64,000 nucleotides of DNA, taken from the NCBI RefSeq assembly GCF_003387475.1, contig NZ_QUNO01000020.1, positions 180,786-244,785 on the forward strand, read 5' to 3'. This DNA comes from Kutzneria buriramensis. GTDB lineage: Bacteria > Actinomycetota > Actinomycetes > Mycobacteriales > Pseudonocardiaceae. Each line of letters begins with the position of its first letter. Within the stretch, counting starts at the first letter, position 1. The notes beneath the pieces were generated by a model. It ran no database searches, had not been told where the DNA came from, and worked only from the letters and a program-made list of their open reading frames with translations. Of the stretch, positions 15,991 to 24,007 are shown in pieces. A program made the position numbers and the translations under genes.

Positions 15991-16778
15991 CCGGCGTTCG
16001 GCATCAGCGACTCCGGCCCGTTGTCGGCCAGGTCCGGCCGCCAGTCCGGGATCCACACCACGCCCGGCCGCACCAGCTCCCAGCCCTGGAACAGGGCCTG
16101 GACCTCGGGCTGGGTGCGCAGCCGGACCTGGGCCACGGACTTCGTGTACATCTCGCGGGCGGCGTGTAGGTGCTCGTCCGGCATGCGCTCGGTGTTGGGG
16201 CTGCCGTGCGCGATGGCCAGCATGCTGCCGGCCGGCAGCCGGTCGAGGAACCGCCGCAGGATGCCGACCGGGTCGTCCTCGTCGTGGATGAAGTGCAGGA
16301 TCATGATCAGCATCACCGCGACCGGCCGCTCCAGGTCCAGCGTCCCGCGCAGCTCCGGGCTGTCCAGGATGGCGTCCGGCTCGCGCAGGTCGCCGCGCAG
16401 CACGGTGGTCGTCGGATCGCCGCCCAGCAGCTGCCGGGTGTGGCTGACCGCGACGGGATCGGTGTCCACGTACACGACCCGGGACTGCGGGTCGGCCGCG
16501 CGGGCGATCTCGTGCACGTTGCCGACGGTCGGGATGCCGGAGCCGATGTCCAGGAACTGTGTCACCCCGGCCGCCGCGCACATGCGCACCGCGCGGCGCA
16601 GGAACGCCCGGCTGGCTTGCGCCATCTTCGGACCTTCCGGCATCAGCTTGAGCATCTGCTTGGCCACCTCGCGGTCCACCGCGAAGTTGTGCGAGCCGTC
16701 CAGGAACCAGTCCCAGATACGGCTGATGCTCGGCTGGTCGATGTCCACGTCCGGCGGCGCCCAGCTGGGTCGTTCCAT
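15963..16778 (-). CDS. S-adenosylmethionine-dependent methyltransferase (DUF574 family)
   Basis: 271 residues. The N-terminal PSISRIWDWFLDGSHNFAVD is the hallmark of the actinobacterial DUF574 family (the consensus begins with a P-x-x-x-R-x-W-[NDx]-x-x-L-x-G helix). The SAM-binding Rossmann loop is FLDIGSGIPTVGNVHEIA, with the acidic residue VVYVDTDPVAV ending the second strand and a GDLRE third-motif segment. Substrates of the family are unknown. Many members sit near XRE/DUF397 regulatory clusters. It starts 9 bp after the LLM flavoprotein gene, so the two are co-transcribed. Confidence 0.9.
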   Translation of the reverse strand: MERPSWAPPDVDIDQPSISRIWDWFLDGSHNFAVDREVAKQMLKLMPEGPKMAQASRAFLRRAVRMCAAAGVTQFLDIGSGIPTVGNVHEIARAADPQSRVVYVDTDPVAVSHTRQLLGGDPTTTVLRGDLREPDAILDSPELRGTLDLERPVAVMLIMILHFIHDEDDPVGILRRFLDRLPAGSMLAIAHGSPNTERMPDEHLHAAREMYTKSVAQVRLRTQPEVQALFQGWELVRPGVVWIPDWRPDLADNGPESLMPNAGYAGVAVKV

Positions 16779-16787
16779 GCCGTCACC

Positions 16788-17960
16788 CTAGCGCTCGAAC
16801 TCACCGATGAGCTCGCCGATCAGGCGGATGCTGGTGGTCACCGCCTCGTCCGGGATGCTGCCGATCTGGTGCAGGCACATCAGCCGGTCGATGCCAAGGT
16901 CGGCGTACACCTGGAGCTTCTCCCGGCACGTTTCCGGGCTGCCCACGATCAGCGACTGCTGGGCGCTCAGCACGGTGAACACCTCCTCGTCGGGCACGTC
17001 CTCGCCCTGGAGCACACGGCCGATCAACAACTGGGCGTCGGTCGGCGCGTTGTCGATCTCGCCGCGGAGGAAGTCGCCGGTGAGGCCGCCGCCGTCGGGG
17101 GAGTCGAGCAGGTCCTGGTGCCGCTGCATGGTGGCGGCGAACTCGGTGGCGGCCTCGAAGAACCGCAGCGCCGTCACGGTGTACCAGGCTGCAGCAGCAG
17201 CGGCGCCGTTGCGCATGGCCTGCTCGTCGGTCTCGGCGCAGTGCACGAACGTGAAGTAGCCGACCTGGTTGTTCACGAACGAGCCGACCGGGTCGGTGCA
17301 GGACTCCACCGCCGCCCGGTACAGCTTGATCATCCGGCCGACGCGTTCCAGCGACTCCCACATGGTCGTGCCCAGCACGCCGACGCCGCGCCGGCCGGCG
17401 TCCTCGAACGAGGTGGGGCTGGCCGCCGCCTGCCACAGCGGCGGATGCGGCTGCTGCAACGGCTTCGGCCCGATGGAGACGTTGTCGATGCGGTAGTTCT
17501 CGCTGTCGTGGGAGAAGTTCTCGGTGGTCCACATCTTCGGGACCATCTCGAAGGCCTCCTGCGTCTGCGCCCGGGCCTGCTCCGGCGAGATGCCGAACAG
17601 CCGCCACTCGGGGATGGTCGAGCGGGTCAGCCCCAGCTCCACCCGGCCGCCCGACAGGTGGTCCAGCGTCGCCGCCCGCTCGGCCACGCGGATCGGGTGG
17701 TTGAACCGCCCGGGTGCGAGCACCGCGGAGTGGCCCAGTCGGATCCGGCTGGTGTGCTGGGCGATCGCCGCCAGCATCAGCTCCGGCGCCGAGGACAGGC
17801 TGAACTCGCCCGCGCCGTGGTGCTCCACCTGCCACCAGCAGCCGTAGCCCAGCTCGTCGGCGAGCTTGGCCTGCTCGATCGCCCGCCGGAAGCGGAGCTG
17901 CTCGTGCCCCTCGGGCCAGGGCCGGGGGTTCTGGATCTCGTTGAACAGGTCGATCTTCAC
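16788..17960 (-). CDS. LLM-class flavin-dependent oxidoreductase (bacterial luciferase-like)
   Basis: 390 residues from GTG 17960, which has AAGGGG 9 bases upstream. An in-frame GTG at 17990 would add ten residues. The TIM-barrel signature of the luciferase-like monooxygenases is visible: KIDLFNEIQNP at strand 1, ELGYGCWWQVEHHGAGEFS, TSRIRLGHSAVLAPGRFNHP, and LSGGRVELGLTRS. The GLTRS and EHH residues form the flavin phosphate and active-site pocket. They use reduced FMN (or F420) to oxidise ketones, alkanes or sulfonates. It is co-transcribed with the downstream methyltransferase and lies 76 bp after the FAD monooxygenase. Confidence 0.9.
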   Translation of the reverse strand: MKIDLFNEIQNPRPWPEGHEQLRFRRAIEQAKLADELGYGCWWQVEHHGAGEFSLSSAPELMLAAIAQHTSRIRLGHSAVLAPGRFNHPIRVAERAATLDHLSGGRVELGLTRSTIPEWRLFGISPEQARAQTQEAFEMVPKMWTTENFSHDSENYRIDNVSIGPKPLQQPHPPLWQAAASPTSFEDAGRRGVGVLGTTMWESLERVGRMIKLYRAAVESCTDPVGSFVNNQVGYFTFVHCAETDEQAMRNGAAAAAAWYTVTALRFFEAATEFAATMQRHQDLLDSPDGGGLTGDFLRGEIDNAPTDAQLLIGRVLQGEDVPDEEVFTVLSAQQSLIVGSPETCREKLQVYADLGIDRLMCLHQIGSIPDEAVTTSIRLIGELIGEFER

Positions 17961-18036
17961 GGCGGCACGCCCCTTCGTCGCGACGGTCACTGCATGCGAA
18001 TGTCTGCCGACGGAAGGTGTTCGTTACGCCCGGCTG

Positions 18037-19206
18037 TCAGCCGGTGAGCTCGCTGTCCCAGTCGATGTGGTGCAGGTGCAGCCAGTCCATGTCCGGCTTC
18101 CGCGTCTGCCGGCTGATCGCCCAGTCCCGGATCATTCGCAGGAGGGGCCCGGGATTCTTCGGCCCGAGCATCCGAGCCCCGGTGTTCACCACGCGCTCCA
18201 CCCGCTCCCGGCGCAACCGCTCGTACGTGCGCAGCGCGGCGGTGGTGTCCGGGATGTCGCGCAGGCAATGGGCGAGCGTGACGGCGTCCTCGATGGCCAT
18301 GGACGCGCCCTGCGTGGTGACCGGCGAGGCCACGTGCAGCGCGTCGCCGACCAGCGTCATGCCGGCGCGGGACCAGGTCGGCACGGTTGGCAGCTGGAAA
18401 CAGGCCGTCGCCATGAACTGTTCGTCGGCCGTCTCCCGGATCGCCTCCACGGTGTCGATCCGGTCGCCGGCGAACAGCTCGCCCAGCCGGCTGCGGAGCT
18501 CGGCCGGTGTCGCGCCGGCCAGCTCCTCCTCCCCGCACGGCACGTTGGCGAACCACCAGGTCTCGCCGTCCGGCGCGGTGGTGTGGCCGCAGCTGGCCTT
18601 GGTGCCGAAGTACATGTAGTACGAGTCGCGGCTGCTCGACGGCAGGACGTCCCGCACCGCGCCCATGACGATGTTCCAGCCGGTGTAGTCCGGCCTCGGG
18701 GCGTCCGGGTCGATCAGGGTCCGGGTCGTGGAGTGCACGCCGTCCGCGCCGACGAGCAGGTCGCCGCCGGTGCGGGTGTCGTCGTCGAAGAAGGCGGTGA
18801 CGCTGCCCTCCTGTCTCGCGGCGACCAGGCGTTTCCCGTACACCACCTCGACTCCGCGGCGCTGTGCCTCGTCGGTGAGCGCGCGGTACAGGTCGGCGCG
18901 GCGCAGGGTGCGCGGGATGACCTTCTCGGGATCCGGGGTCGGGATGGTGAGCACGCCGAGCGCGCGGTCCTTGCCGTTGCGCATCTTGACGTCCCGCGAG
19001 GCGAACGAGCGATCCAGCACCAGGTGTTCGGCGTCGACGGCGCGCAGCGCGTCCAGGCCGTTGGCCATGATGGTGAGGAAGGCGCCCTTGCCGTCCGCGC
19101 CGGTGGGATGCGCCTCGTAGACGGTGGCGTCCAGGCCCGCGTGTCTGAGCGCGATCGCCGTCGCCATGCCGGCGACCCCGCCGCCGATCACCAGCACCCT
19201 GCTCAT
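18037..19206 (-). CDS. FAD-dependent aromatic-ring-type monooxygenase (PHBH fold)
   Basis: 389 residues. N-terminal FAD motif VLVIGGGVAGMATAIALRHA (GxGxxG), central DLLVGADGVHS (the GDxxVGADG-type motif), and C-terminal GMTLVGDALHVASPVTTQGA (GD motif contacting the ribityl chain) are all present. The architecture is complete for a class A NAD(P)H-dependent hydroxylase acting on phenols, polyketides or similar substrates. It follows the XRE gene by 7 bp and precedes the LLM enzyme by 76 bp, suggesting one tailoring operon. The last residues overlap a small inverted repeat (CGGCTGTCAGCCG) of unknown significance. Confidence 0.92.
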   Translation of the reverse strand: MSRVLVIGGGVAGMATAIALRHAGLDATVYEAHPTGADGKGAFLTIMANGLDALRAVDAEHLVLDRSFASRDVKMRNGKDRALGVLTIPTPDPEKVIPRTLRRADLYRALTDEAQRRGVEVVYGKRLVAARQEGSVTAFFDDDTRTGGDLLVGADGVHSTTRTLIDPDAPRPDYTGWNIVMGAVRDVLPSSSRDSYYMYFGTKASCGHTTAPDGETWWFANVPCGEEELAGATPAELRSRLGELFAGDRIDTVEAIRETADEQFMATACFQLPTVPTWSRAGMTLVGDALHVASPVTTQGASMAIEDAVTLAHCLRDIPDTTAALRTYERLRRERVERVVNTGARMLGPKNPGPLLRMIRDWAISRQTRKPDMDWLHLHHIDWDSELTG

Positions 19207-19213
19207 GCGGCTC

Positions 19214-19567
19214 CTACTCGAAGTTCGGCTCGCCGCCGGGATCGCCGACCTCGCCGAGCGCGAGCAGCCAGGAGGTGGTGACCCGCGGCGCGCCCACGGG
19301 GCGGTGGTCGTCGAAGAACTTGGCGATGGCGCGGACCTTCTCCATGGTGGGGTTCGCCTTGCCCTCGCGGACCTGCCACAGCGTAAGCCGGGAGATCGAC
19401 AGCGGGTGCGAGGGATCCGCGCTGATGGCGTAGGCCACCTCGGGGGTGGAGTAGCGCACCGGCCGACCCTGCGGGTCGAGGGACTTCACCGTGATGTCGA
19501 ACAGGTGGTTCAGCCGGCTGGCCAGCACGAACGTCGACGGGGCCGCCCCCTCGATGCGAGTGTCCAC
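19214..19567 (-). CDS. XRE/EspR-like helix-turn-helix regulator
   Basis: 117 residues. An N-terminal helix SRLNHLFDI precedes RYSTPEVAYAI...LSISRLTLWQVREGKANPT, the helix-turn-helix of the short actinobacterial XRE/EspR type, which starts with a (R)LNxLF motif, then MEKVRAIAKFFD. These proteins bind DNA as dimers and often autoregulate. It is the first gene of the FAD-MO/LLM/methyltransferase run. The 90-bp region upstream holds TTAACC and GGTTAA half-sites (19602 and about 19637) that could be its target. Confidence 0.85.
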   Translation of the reverse strand: MDTRIEGAAPSTFVLASRLNHLFDITVKSLDPQGRPVRYSTPEVAYAISADPSHPLSISRLTLWQVREGKANPTMEKVRAIAKFFDDHRPVGAPRVTTSWLLALGEVGDPGGEPNFE

Positions 19568-19660
19568 CGCACCCCTCCCTCGTTGCCTGGAGCGCCCCCG
19601 ATGTTAACCGACAGGGCAGCTTCGGCGTGGCTGGGGTTAATTAAAATGTACGAATGGCCG

Positions 19661-20200
19661 TCAGGGGGTGGCCGGCCGGTACCGCACATTGACAGCCGCG
19701 GCGGGCTCCAGCCGGATCGGCACGCCGCCGGGGTTGTCGTAGAGGCGGATGCCGTCGCCGAGCAGGACCGGCACGATGTGCAGGTCGATCTCGTCGATCA
19801 GGTTGCGGGCCAGCAGCTGCCGGCCGATGGTCGGCGAGAACACCTCCAGGTTCTTGCCGCCGGCCGCCTCCAGGCCGATCCGCACCGCCTCGGCGACGTC
19901 GCAGTTCAGGAAGGTGACTCCCGGGGCGGGCTCGGCGTCCTCCGGATGGTGGGTCAGCACGAAGATCGGGCCCTGCCAGGCGCCGCCGTACGGGCGGGCG
20001 TCGTCGATCACGTCCCAGCCGTCGCGGCCGCCGAGCACGGCTCCGGTGGTGCTGATGTACTCCTGGTGCAGGCCGGGCCGCACGGTGAAGCCGGTCATCC
20101 AGTCCATCGAGTGGTCCGGGCCGGCCACGAAGCCGTCCAGCGACATCGCGAAGTGCCACAACACCTTGCCGGTCGCCGTCTGCGGCGCGAAATCGGTCAC
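19661..20200 (-). CDS. RibD C-terminal / dihydrofolate reductase-like family protein
   Basis: 179 residues. The order AMSLDGFVAGPDHSMDW, LGGRDGWDV, GPIFVLTHHPED and IVPVLLGDGIRLYD is the pattern of the RibD_C/YwjB 'dihydrofolate reductase family', which binds NADPH in a DHFR-like fold. The GGRDxWD turn replaces the usual R-x-T-(x)E. These stand-alone proteins are not proven folate enzymes; the substrate is unknown. The gene lies 9 bp after the response-regulator gene, so it is probably co-transcribed with it. Confidence 0.88.
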   Translation of the reverse strand: MTDFAPQTATGKVLWHFAMSLDGFVAGPDHSMDWMTGFTVRPGLHQEYISTTGAVLGGRDGWDVIDDARPYGGAWQGPIFVLTHHPEDAEPAPGVTFLNCDVAEAVRIGLEAAGGKNLEVFSPTIGRQLLARNLIDEIDLHIVPVLLGDGIRLYDNPGGVPIRLEPAAAVNVRYRPATP

Positions 20201-20209
20201 CGCGCCAGC

Positions 20210-20848
20210 CTAGGAGGCGACTCCCTGGATGAGGCCGTGCTGCACGGCGGCCATGATCGCCTGGGCCCGGTTGCTCGCGCCGAGCTTGTCGTACAGGCGG
20301 GTGACGTAGGTCTTGGCCGTGGAGAGGCTGACGTACATCTGACCGGCGATGGCCGGGACGGACAGCCCGCGGCTGAGCAGTTCCAGCGTCTCCCGCTCGC
20401 GCGGGCTCAGCCCGTGCCGGGCCTCGGCCTCCCGCTGCCGCGCGAACGCGCCGGCCAGGCCGCTGGCCGTGAACGAGGACGCGGCGACGGAGGCGTGCCG
20501 CACGGCGCCGAGCACCTCGCTGGTGGGGGCGGTCTTCGGCACGAAGGCGGAGGCGCCGGTTTCCATGGCGCGGAACAGCACGTCGTCCTCGCCCTGGGAG
20601 GTCAGCACGACGATGCCGAGGTTCGGGTGGCGGTCGCGCAGCTCGCGGGCCAGCCGGATGCCGTCGGTGTCGGGCAGTGTGACGGCGACCGTGACGACAT
20701 CGGGCCGCTGCGCGGCGATCAGGCGCACGGCGTCGGAACCCGAGCATGCCTCACCGACGAACTCCATGTCCGGCTGTTGTTCGATCAGCCGGGCGAGGCC
20801 GTAGCGGATCAGCGTGTGCTCCTCGATGACTGCCGTTCTGATCGTCAT
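20210..20848 (-). CDS. NarL/FixJ-type response regulator lacking the phospho-acceptor Asp
   Basis: 212 residues: receiver domain (1-120) plus LuxR helix-turn-helix (LSPRERETLELLSRGLSVPA ... YVSLSTAKTYVTRLYDKLG). The receiver keeps the Lys loop (FVPKTAPTSEV). The acidic pocket that is normally D-D reads E-E (AVIEEHTLIRYG), and the phospho-acceptor position of the P-D-V-V-x-x-D-x-x-L-P segment reads Ala (PDVVTVAVTLPDTDG). It cannot be phosphorylated in the canonical way. There is no histidine kinase next to it. The protein probably acts as an atypical, phosphorylation-independent DNA-binding regulator, possibly sensing another ligand. Confidence 0.9.
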   Translation of the reverse strand: MTIRTAVIEEHTLIRYGLARLIEQQPDMEFVGEACSGSDAVRLIAAQRPDVVTVAVTLPDTDGIRLARELRDRHPNLGIVVLTSQGEDDVLFRAMETGASAFVPKTAPTSEVLGAVRHASVAASSFTASGLAGAFARQREAEARHGLSPRERETLELLSRGLSVPAIAGQMYVSLSTAKTYVTRLYDKLGASNRAQAIMAAVQHGLIQGVAS

Positions 20849-20953
20849 TGGCTGGCCGTCCTGTCCCGCGTGGTGCGTGTTGCCCTCTTCATCGCTTTGG
20901 CCCAGCGTGTGCTACACCATTCAGGGAGTTCACAGGTTGGCGGAGGGTTGGCG

Positions 20954-21739
20954 ATGGCCGTGTTGCTGATCTTCATCGGGCTGTTGGGCCTGGTCGTGGG
21001 CTCTTTTCTCAACGTCGTCATCCACCGTGTGCCGGCCGGAATCTCGGTCGCGACCCCACCCTCGGCGTGTCCCAACTGTGATGTGAGGATCCGTGTGCGG
21101 CACAACGTCCCGGTCCTCGGCTGGTTGTTGTTGCGCGGCAAGTGTTTCGACTGCAAGGAGCCGATCAGCGCTCGCTACCCGCTCGTCGAGCTGCTGACCG
21201 GTCTGCTGTTCGTGGCGGTCGCGCTGCGGGTGTCCATCCCGGACCTGCCGGCGTACCTGTACTTCACGGCGATCGGCGTCGCGCTGTCGGCGATCGACCT
21301 CGACACCCGGCGGCTGCCCAACGCCATCGTGCTGCCGTCCTATCCGGTCATCGCGGTGCTGCTGACCGCGTCCGCGGCGTGGCAACGGGATTTCTGGCCG
21401 CTGCTGCGGGCCGGCGTCGGCGGGGTCGTGCTGTTCGCGTTCTTCTTCATGCTCGCCACGGTGTACCCCGCCGGCATGGGCTTCGGCGACGTCAAGCTGG
21501 CCGGCCTGATCGGCATGGTCCTCGGCTACCTGTCGTGGCGGGCGCTGCTGATCGGCAGCTTCGGCGGTTTCCTGCTGGGCGCGGTCGTCGGCGTGGTGGT
21601 GATGGCCGTGCGCAAGGGCGGACGCCGAACAGCGCTCCCGTTCGGACCGTTCATGGTCGCGGGAGCGCTGCTGGCCATGTTCACCGCCGACGCGATTGCC
21701 GACGGGTACGTGAAACTTTTGCTACAGGGCTTGGCATAG
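20954..21739 (+). CDS. pilD: Prepilin peptidase / N-methyltransferase (A24 family)
   Basis: 261 residues from ATG 20954, with GGAGGG 6 bases upstream. The N-terminal methylase domain has the zinc-type four-Cys motif (CPNCDVRIRVR ... GKCFDCKEPIS). The two catalytic Asp of A24 aspartic peptidases lie in AIDLDTRRLPN and GFGDVKLAGL. Seven to eight membrane helices are seen. It cleaves the G/F or G/E junction of the type IV prepilins encoded on the other strand at 25.3-32.7 kb and methylates the new N-terminus. It is separated from that operon by the 21.7-25.2 kb island, and is convergent with it. Confidence 0.93.
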   Translation: MAVLLIFIGLLGLVVGSFLNVVIHRVPAGISVATPPSACPNCDVRIRVRHNVPVLGWLLLRGKCFDCKEPISARYPLVELLTGLLFVAVALRVSIPDLPAYLYFTAIGVALSAIDLDTRRLPNAIVLPSYPVIAVLLTASAAWQRDFWPLLRAGVGGVVLFAFFFMLATVYPAGMGFGDVKLAGLIGMVLGYLSWRALLIGSFGGFLLGAVVGVVVMAVRKGGRRTALPFGPFMVAGALLAMFTADAIADGYVKLLLQGLA

Positions 21740-21744
21740 GGCGT

Positions 21745-21990
21745 GTCTGACGGAGCTTTGGTCCACCGCGTCCAACGCCGGTGGCCGGCCACCCCGAGGC
21801 CGCACGAATCCGGCGTAGAAGAGCCCGGATCGTCCGCGACGATTGGGCCTTGTCGCCGCGCACCCGGTTCGGCCGGGTCCGTGCTCGGGCTGAGCCGCCC
21901 TACCGCCACTCTCGGACCGGCGGTCACCTTCATGGCGGCCACACTGGACCGAATCGACACCGGAACCGCGCGAGGATCCATGCCCTGATG
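21745..21990 (-). mobile_element. Decayed IS5-type transposase remnant
   Basis: On the reverse strand, pieces of an IS5/IS1182-like transposase appear in successive frames: TRPNRVRGDKAQSSRTIRAL with LRR (frame ending near 21863-21805), then after a frameshift and missing stretch RGGRPPALDAVDQ (about 21797-21757), preceded by a third-frame stub around AAMKVTAGPRVAV. RxDRVRGDKAYSSxxIRxxLRRR and GGRPPxFD are conserved blocks of those transposases. It begins right after the pilD stop codon. No intact open frame remains. Confidence 0.6.
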
Positions 21991-22578
21991 CATGGCCCGC
22001 CTGCTTGACGCCCGATGCCGAGCGGGAAGCGTATGCGAGGTGCGGGCGTACTCCGTTTGGATTCACTCGACTGCTTTCCGTTCGACTCACCCGATTGCAT
22101 CACGCGCGGTAGTCAAATTGACACTTATAGTGATGACGGTCGGAGGTCGACGACAATTAGGAGTTCGATACGGGGTTCATCCTGCCTGGTTCTATATCGA
22201 GCCGACGGGAAGCGGTCCTGTAGAAATTCAATATCGCCTTCGACGGCCTCTTGGCAGCCCGAGGCTGGCCCGAAAACTACCTCCGTTATTCGTTTGAATG
22301 GCCTCGTCGAGGTGGGAGCTTTGTGTGTGCACCAGAAGGCGGGGTGTCGGACTTTGATCCGCGGTCCCGGTGTGACATGGGGTCGGACCGGTGCGTGGTC
22401 GCGTGTACCTGGGCCGCCGCGGACGCAGGGTCGACCGTCCTGTCCGGTTGATCGTGGAATGGGATCTGCTGCGGTGCCCGCAGCGCATGTCCGGCGTGAC
22501 GCCGTCGAAAATGGGAAGGAGGCCTAATATCGCATTGCGTTGAATCAACTCGACCTCGAGAGGGAAGGATCCTGTTCT
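21991..22578. other. AT-richer non-coding stretch before the methyltransferase gene
   Basis: Base composition is clearly lower in GC than the flanks (for example AATTGACACTTATAGTGATG at 22115-22134). Open frames exist on both strands, but they lack codon bias, ribosome sites and recognisable motifs. It may be scar sequence from the IS insertion or the leader of the 22579 gene. I see no hairpin or operator I could support. Confidence 0.5.
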
Positions 22579-23370
22579 GTGAATCCGCTGGAGCTGGTCG
22601 GCAAGCGCGTGCCATTTCTGCGATGGTCTTTTCTGCGATTGCTGTTCTCCTTTAAGAAGTTGACCACCGAGTGGCAGGTCGGCGACGGTCGCGAGGAAGC
22701 GCTTGCTCATTATGTGGTCACGAGAGCGCGGGCGGGTGACGTCGACGATGTGATCCGAACTATCGACGAATTCTGCGCTCGACGCAGCTTCATGATCCAC
22801 GTCAGCGAGGAGAAGGGTGCGATCTTGGACGCCGCTGTCCGGCGTACAAGCCCGAAGCGCGTGCTCGAGCTGGGGACCTATTGTGGATACAGCGCGTTGC
22901 GGATAGTGCGACTGTTGGATGCGGACTGTCGCCTGGTCTCAGTCGAGTTCAACCCTGCCAACGCCGACATTGCGCGGCGGATCTGGGATCACGCCGGGGT
23001 CGGAAGCCGTGTGGCCGTCGTGGTCGGGACGCTCGGCGATGGCGACGTGACGCTGAAACGGCTCGAGGTCGAACATGGCTTTGCGCCCGGCTCGGTGGAC
23101 TTCGTGTTCATCGACCACGCCAAGGACGCGTACCTTCCTGACCTCCACCGAGTTGTCGATCGAGACTGGCTGCACGCAGGCTCCGTCGTGGTCGCGGACA
23201 ATGTCAAGTTCCCTGGCGCTCCGGAGTACCGCGCGTACATGAAGTCGGCAGAAGGGAGGACATGGCGCTCGATCGAGCATGCGACACATGAGACCCTAAT
23301 CAGGGACGTGGTGCTTGAGTCGCGGTATCTCGGTAACAATGGCGTCAAGCCGTCACCGAGTCGGCCTTAA
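22579..23370 (+). CDS. Catechol O-methyltransferase (COMT family)
   Basis: 263 residues from GTG 22579 (AAGGA 9 bases upstream). An in-frame TTG at 22540 is an alternative. The order of blocks follows the animal COMT closely: VGDGREEALAHYVVTRA, IDEFCARRSFMIHV, VLELGTYCGYSALRI (SAM-binding), VSVEFNPANADIA, VDFVFIDHAKDAYLPDL and VVVADNVKFPGAPEY. The Mg2+ ligands (Asp in IDH, Asp-Asn in ADN), the general base Lys in DHAK and the later Glu in DVVLES correspond to rat COMT D141, D169/N170, K144 and E199. It should transfer methyl from SAM to a catechol hydroxyl. Codon use is more AT-tolerant than in flanking genes. A flavin hydroxylase that could make the catechol follows. Confidence 0.85.
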   Translation: MNPLELVGKRVPFLRWSFLRLLFSFKKLTTEWQVGDGREEALAHYVVTRARAGDVDDVIRTIDEFCARRSFMIHVSEEKGAILDAAVRRTSPKRVLELGTYCGYSALRIVRLLDADCRLVSVEFNPANADIARRIWDHAGVGSRVAVVVGTLGDGDVTLKRLEVEHGFAPGSVDFVFIDHAKDAYLPDLHRVVDRDWLHAGSVVVADNVKFPGAPEYRAYMKSAEGRTWRSIEHATHETLIRDVVLESRYLGNNGVKPSPSRP

Positions 23371-24007
23371 ACGGTGCGACCCGGGTTTTCGTGCACTCTT
23401 GCTTGTCGTAAAACTGTGGCCGGCGAGGCGACCGACACACGACGAACGATCAGGCGGGCTGCGATCGAGGCCTGTCGGATGACAGTCGTGGGCCTGGCGT
23501 AGTGACGTTCGCTGTCTCAGACCGTCCTGAACCGGAGAGGTGTGAGGGTGAGCGTGCGCCATCCATCGCAGCGGGACAACGGCGAACCCCGTCCAATCGG
23601 AAGCCGGACGGTGACGGCGCACCGCATCCGGAGGCAAGTGTATTCATGTTTTCCTATGTGAAATCACTTTTCATCCGGAGGTGTGATGAGGGAGTGTAAA
23701 TACTTGTAATCGACTGATCTTCAATCCTCTGACGTTGCCAACTTTGGTCGCGTAAACCCGTGGTGTTGTTGGTCAAAGGTGTTGTCGTCCGCGTCAGGTT
23801 TCGGACCTTCTCGATGTGTGACTCCCTGAGAAGGCTATCGGCGGGGGACTGTCAGGGTGTGTGCTCGAGTGGGGCTGACTCGACACGGCTGCCGCCGGTG
23901 CCTACGAGGCGACCGTCTTCAACTGTGCGCCCGGGCCGCGACCGGCCGGTTCGAGCTTGGTTGCTCCTATCCGTCACCAAGTGAAATGGAAATCTAGGTT
24001 GGCACTC
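23371..24007. other. Non-coding spacer with repeated ribosome-site motif and tiny open frames
   Basis: This 637-bp spacer has no recognisable gene. A 10-mer CATCCGGAGG occurs at 23625 and 23672, each followed by a tiny open frame: a 17-codon one at 23646-23699 (MFSYVKSLFIRRCDEGV) and a 7-codon one at 23686-23709 (MRECKYL). The second has its Shine-Dalgarno 4 bases before ATG. Neither matches a known peptide. The AT-rich part at 23640-23730 may hold the promoter of the hydroxylase gene. Confidence 0.4.

Noticed and set aside
20849..20953. Possible small gene between the pseudo-response regulator and pilD
   Set aside because: The gap is 105 bp of divergent promoter space with a pilD ribosome site; no plausible open frame.
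21992..22527. Open frames of 101 and 170 codons before the COMT gene
   Set aside because: No ribosome site, no family resemblance and no codon bias; part of the AT-richer non-coding stretch.
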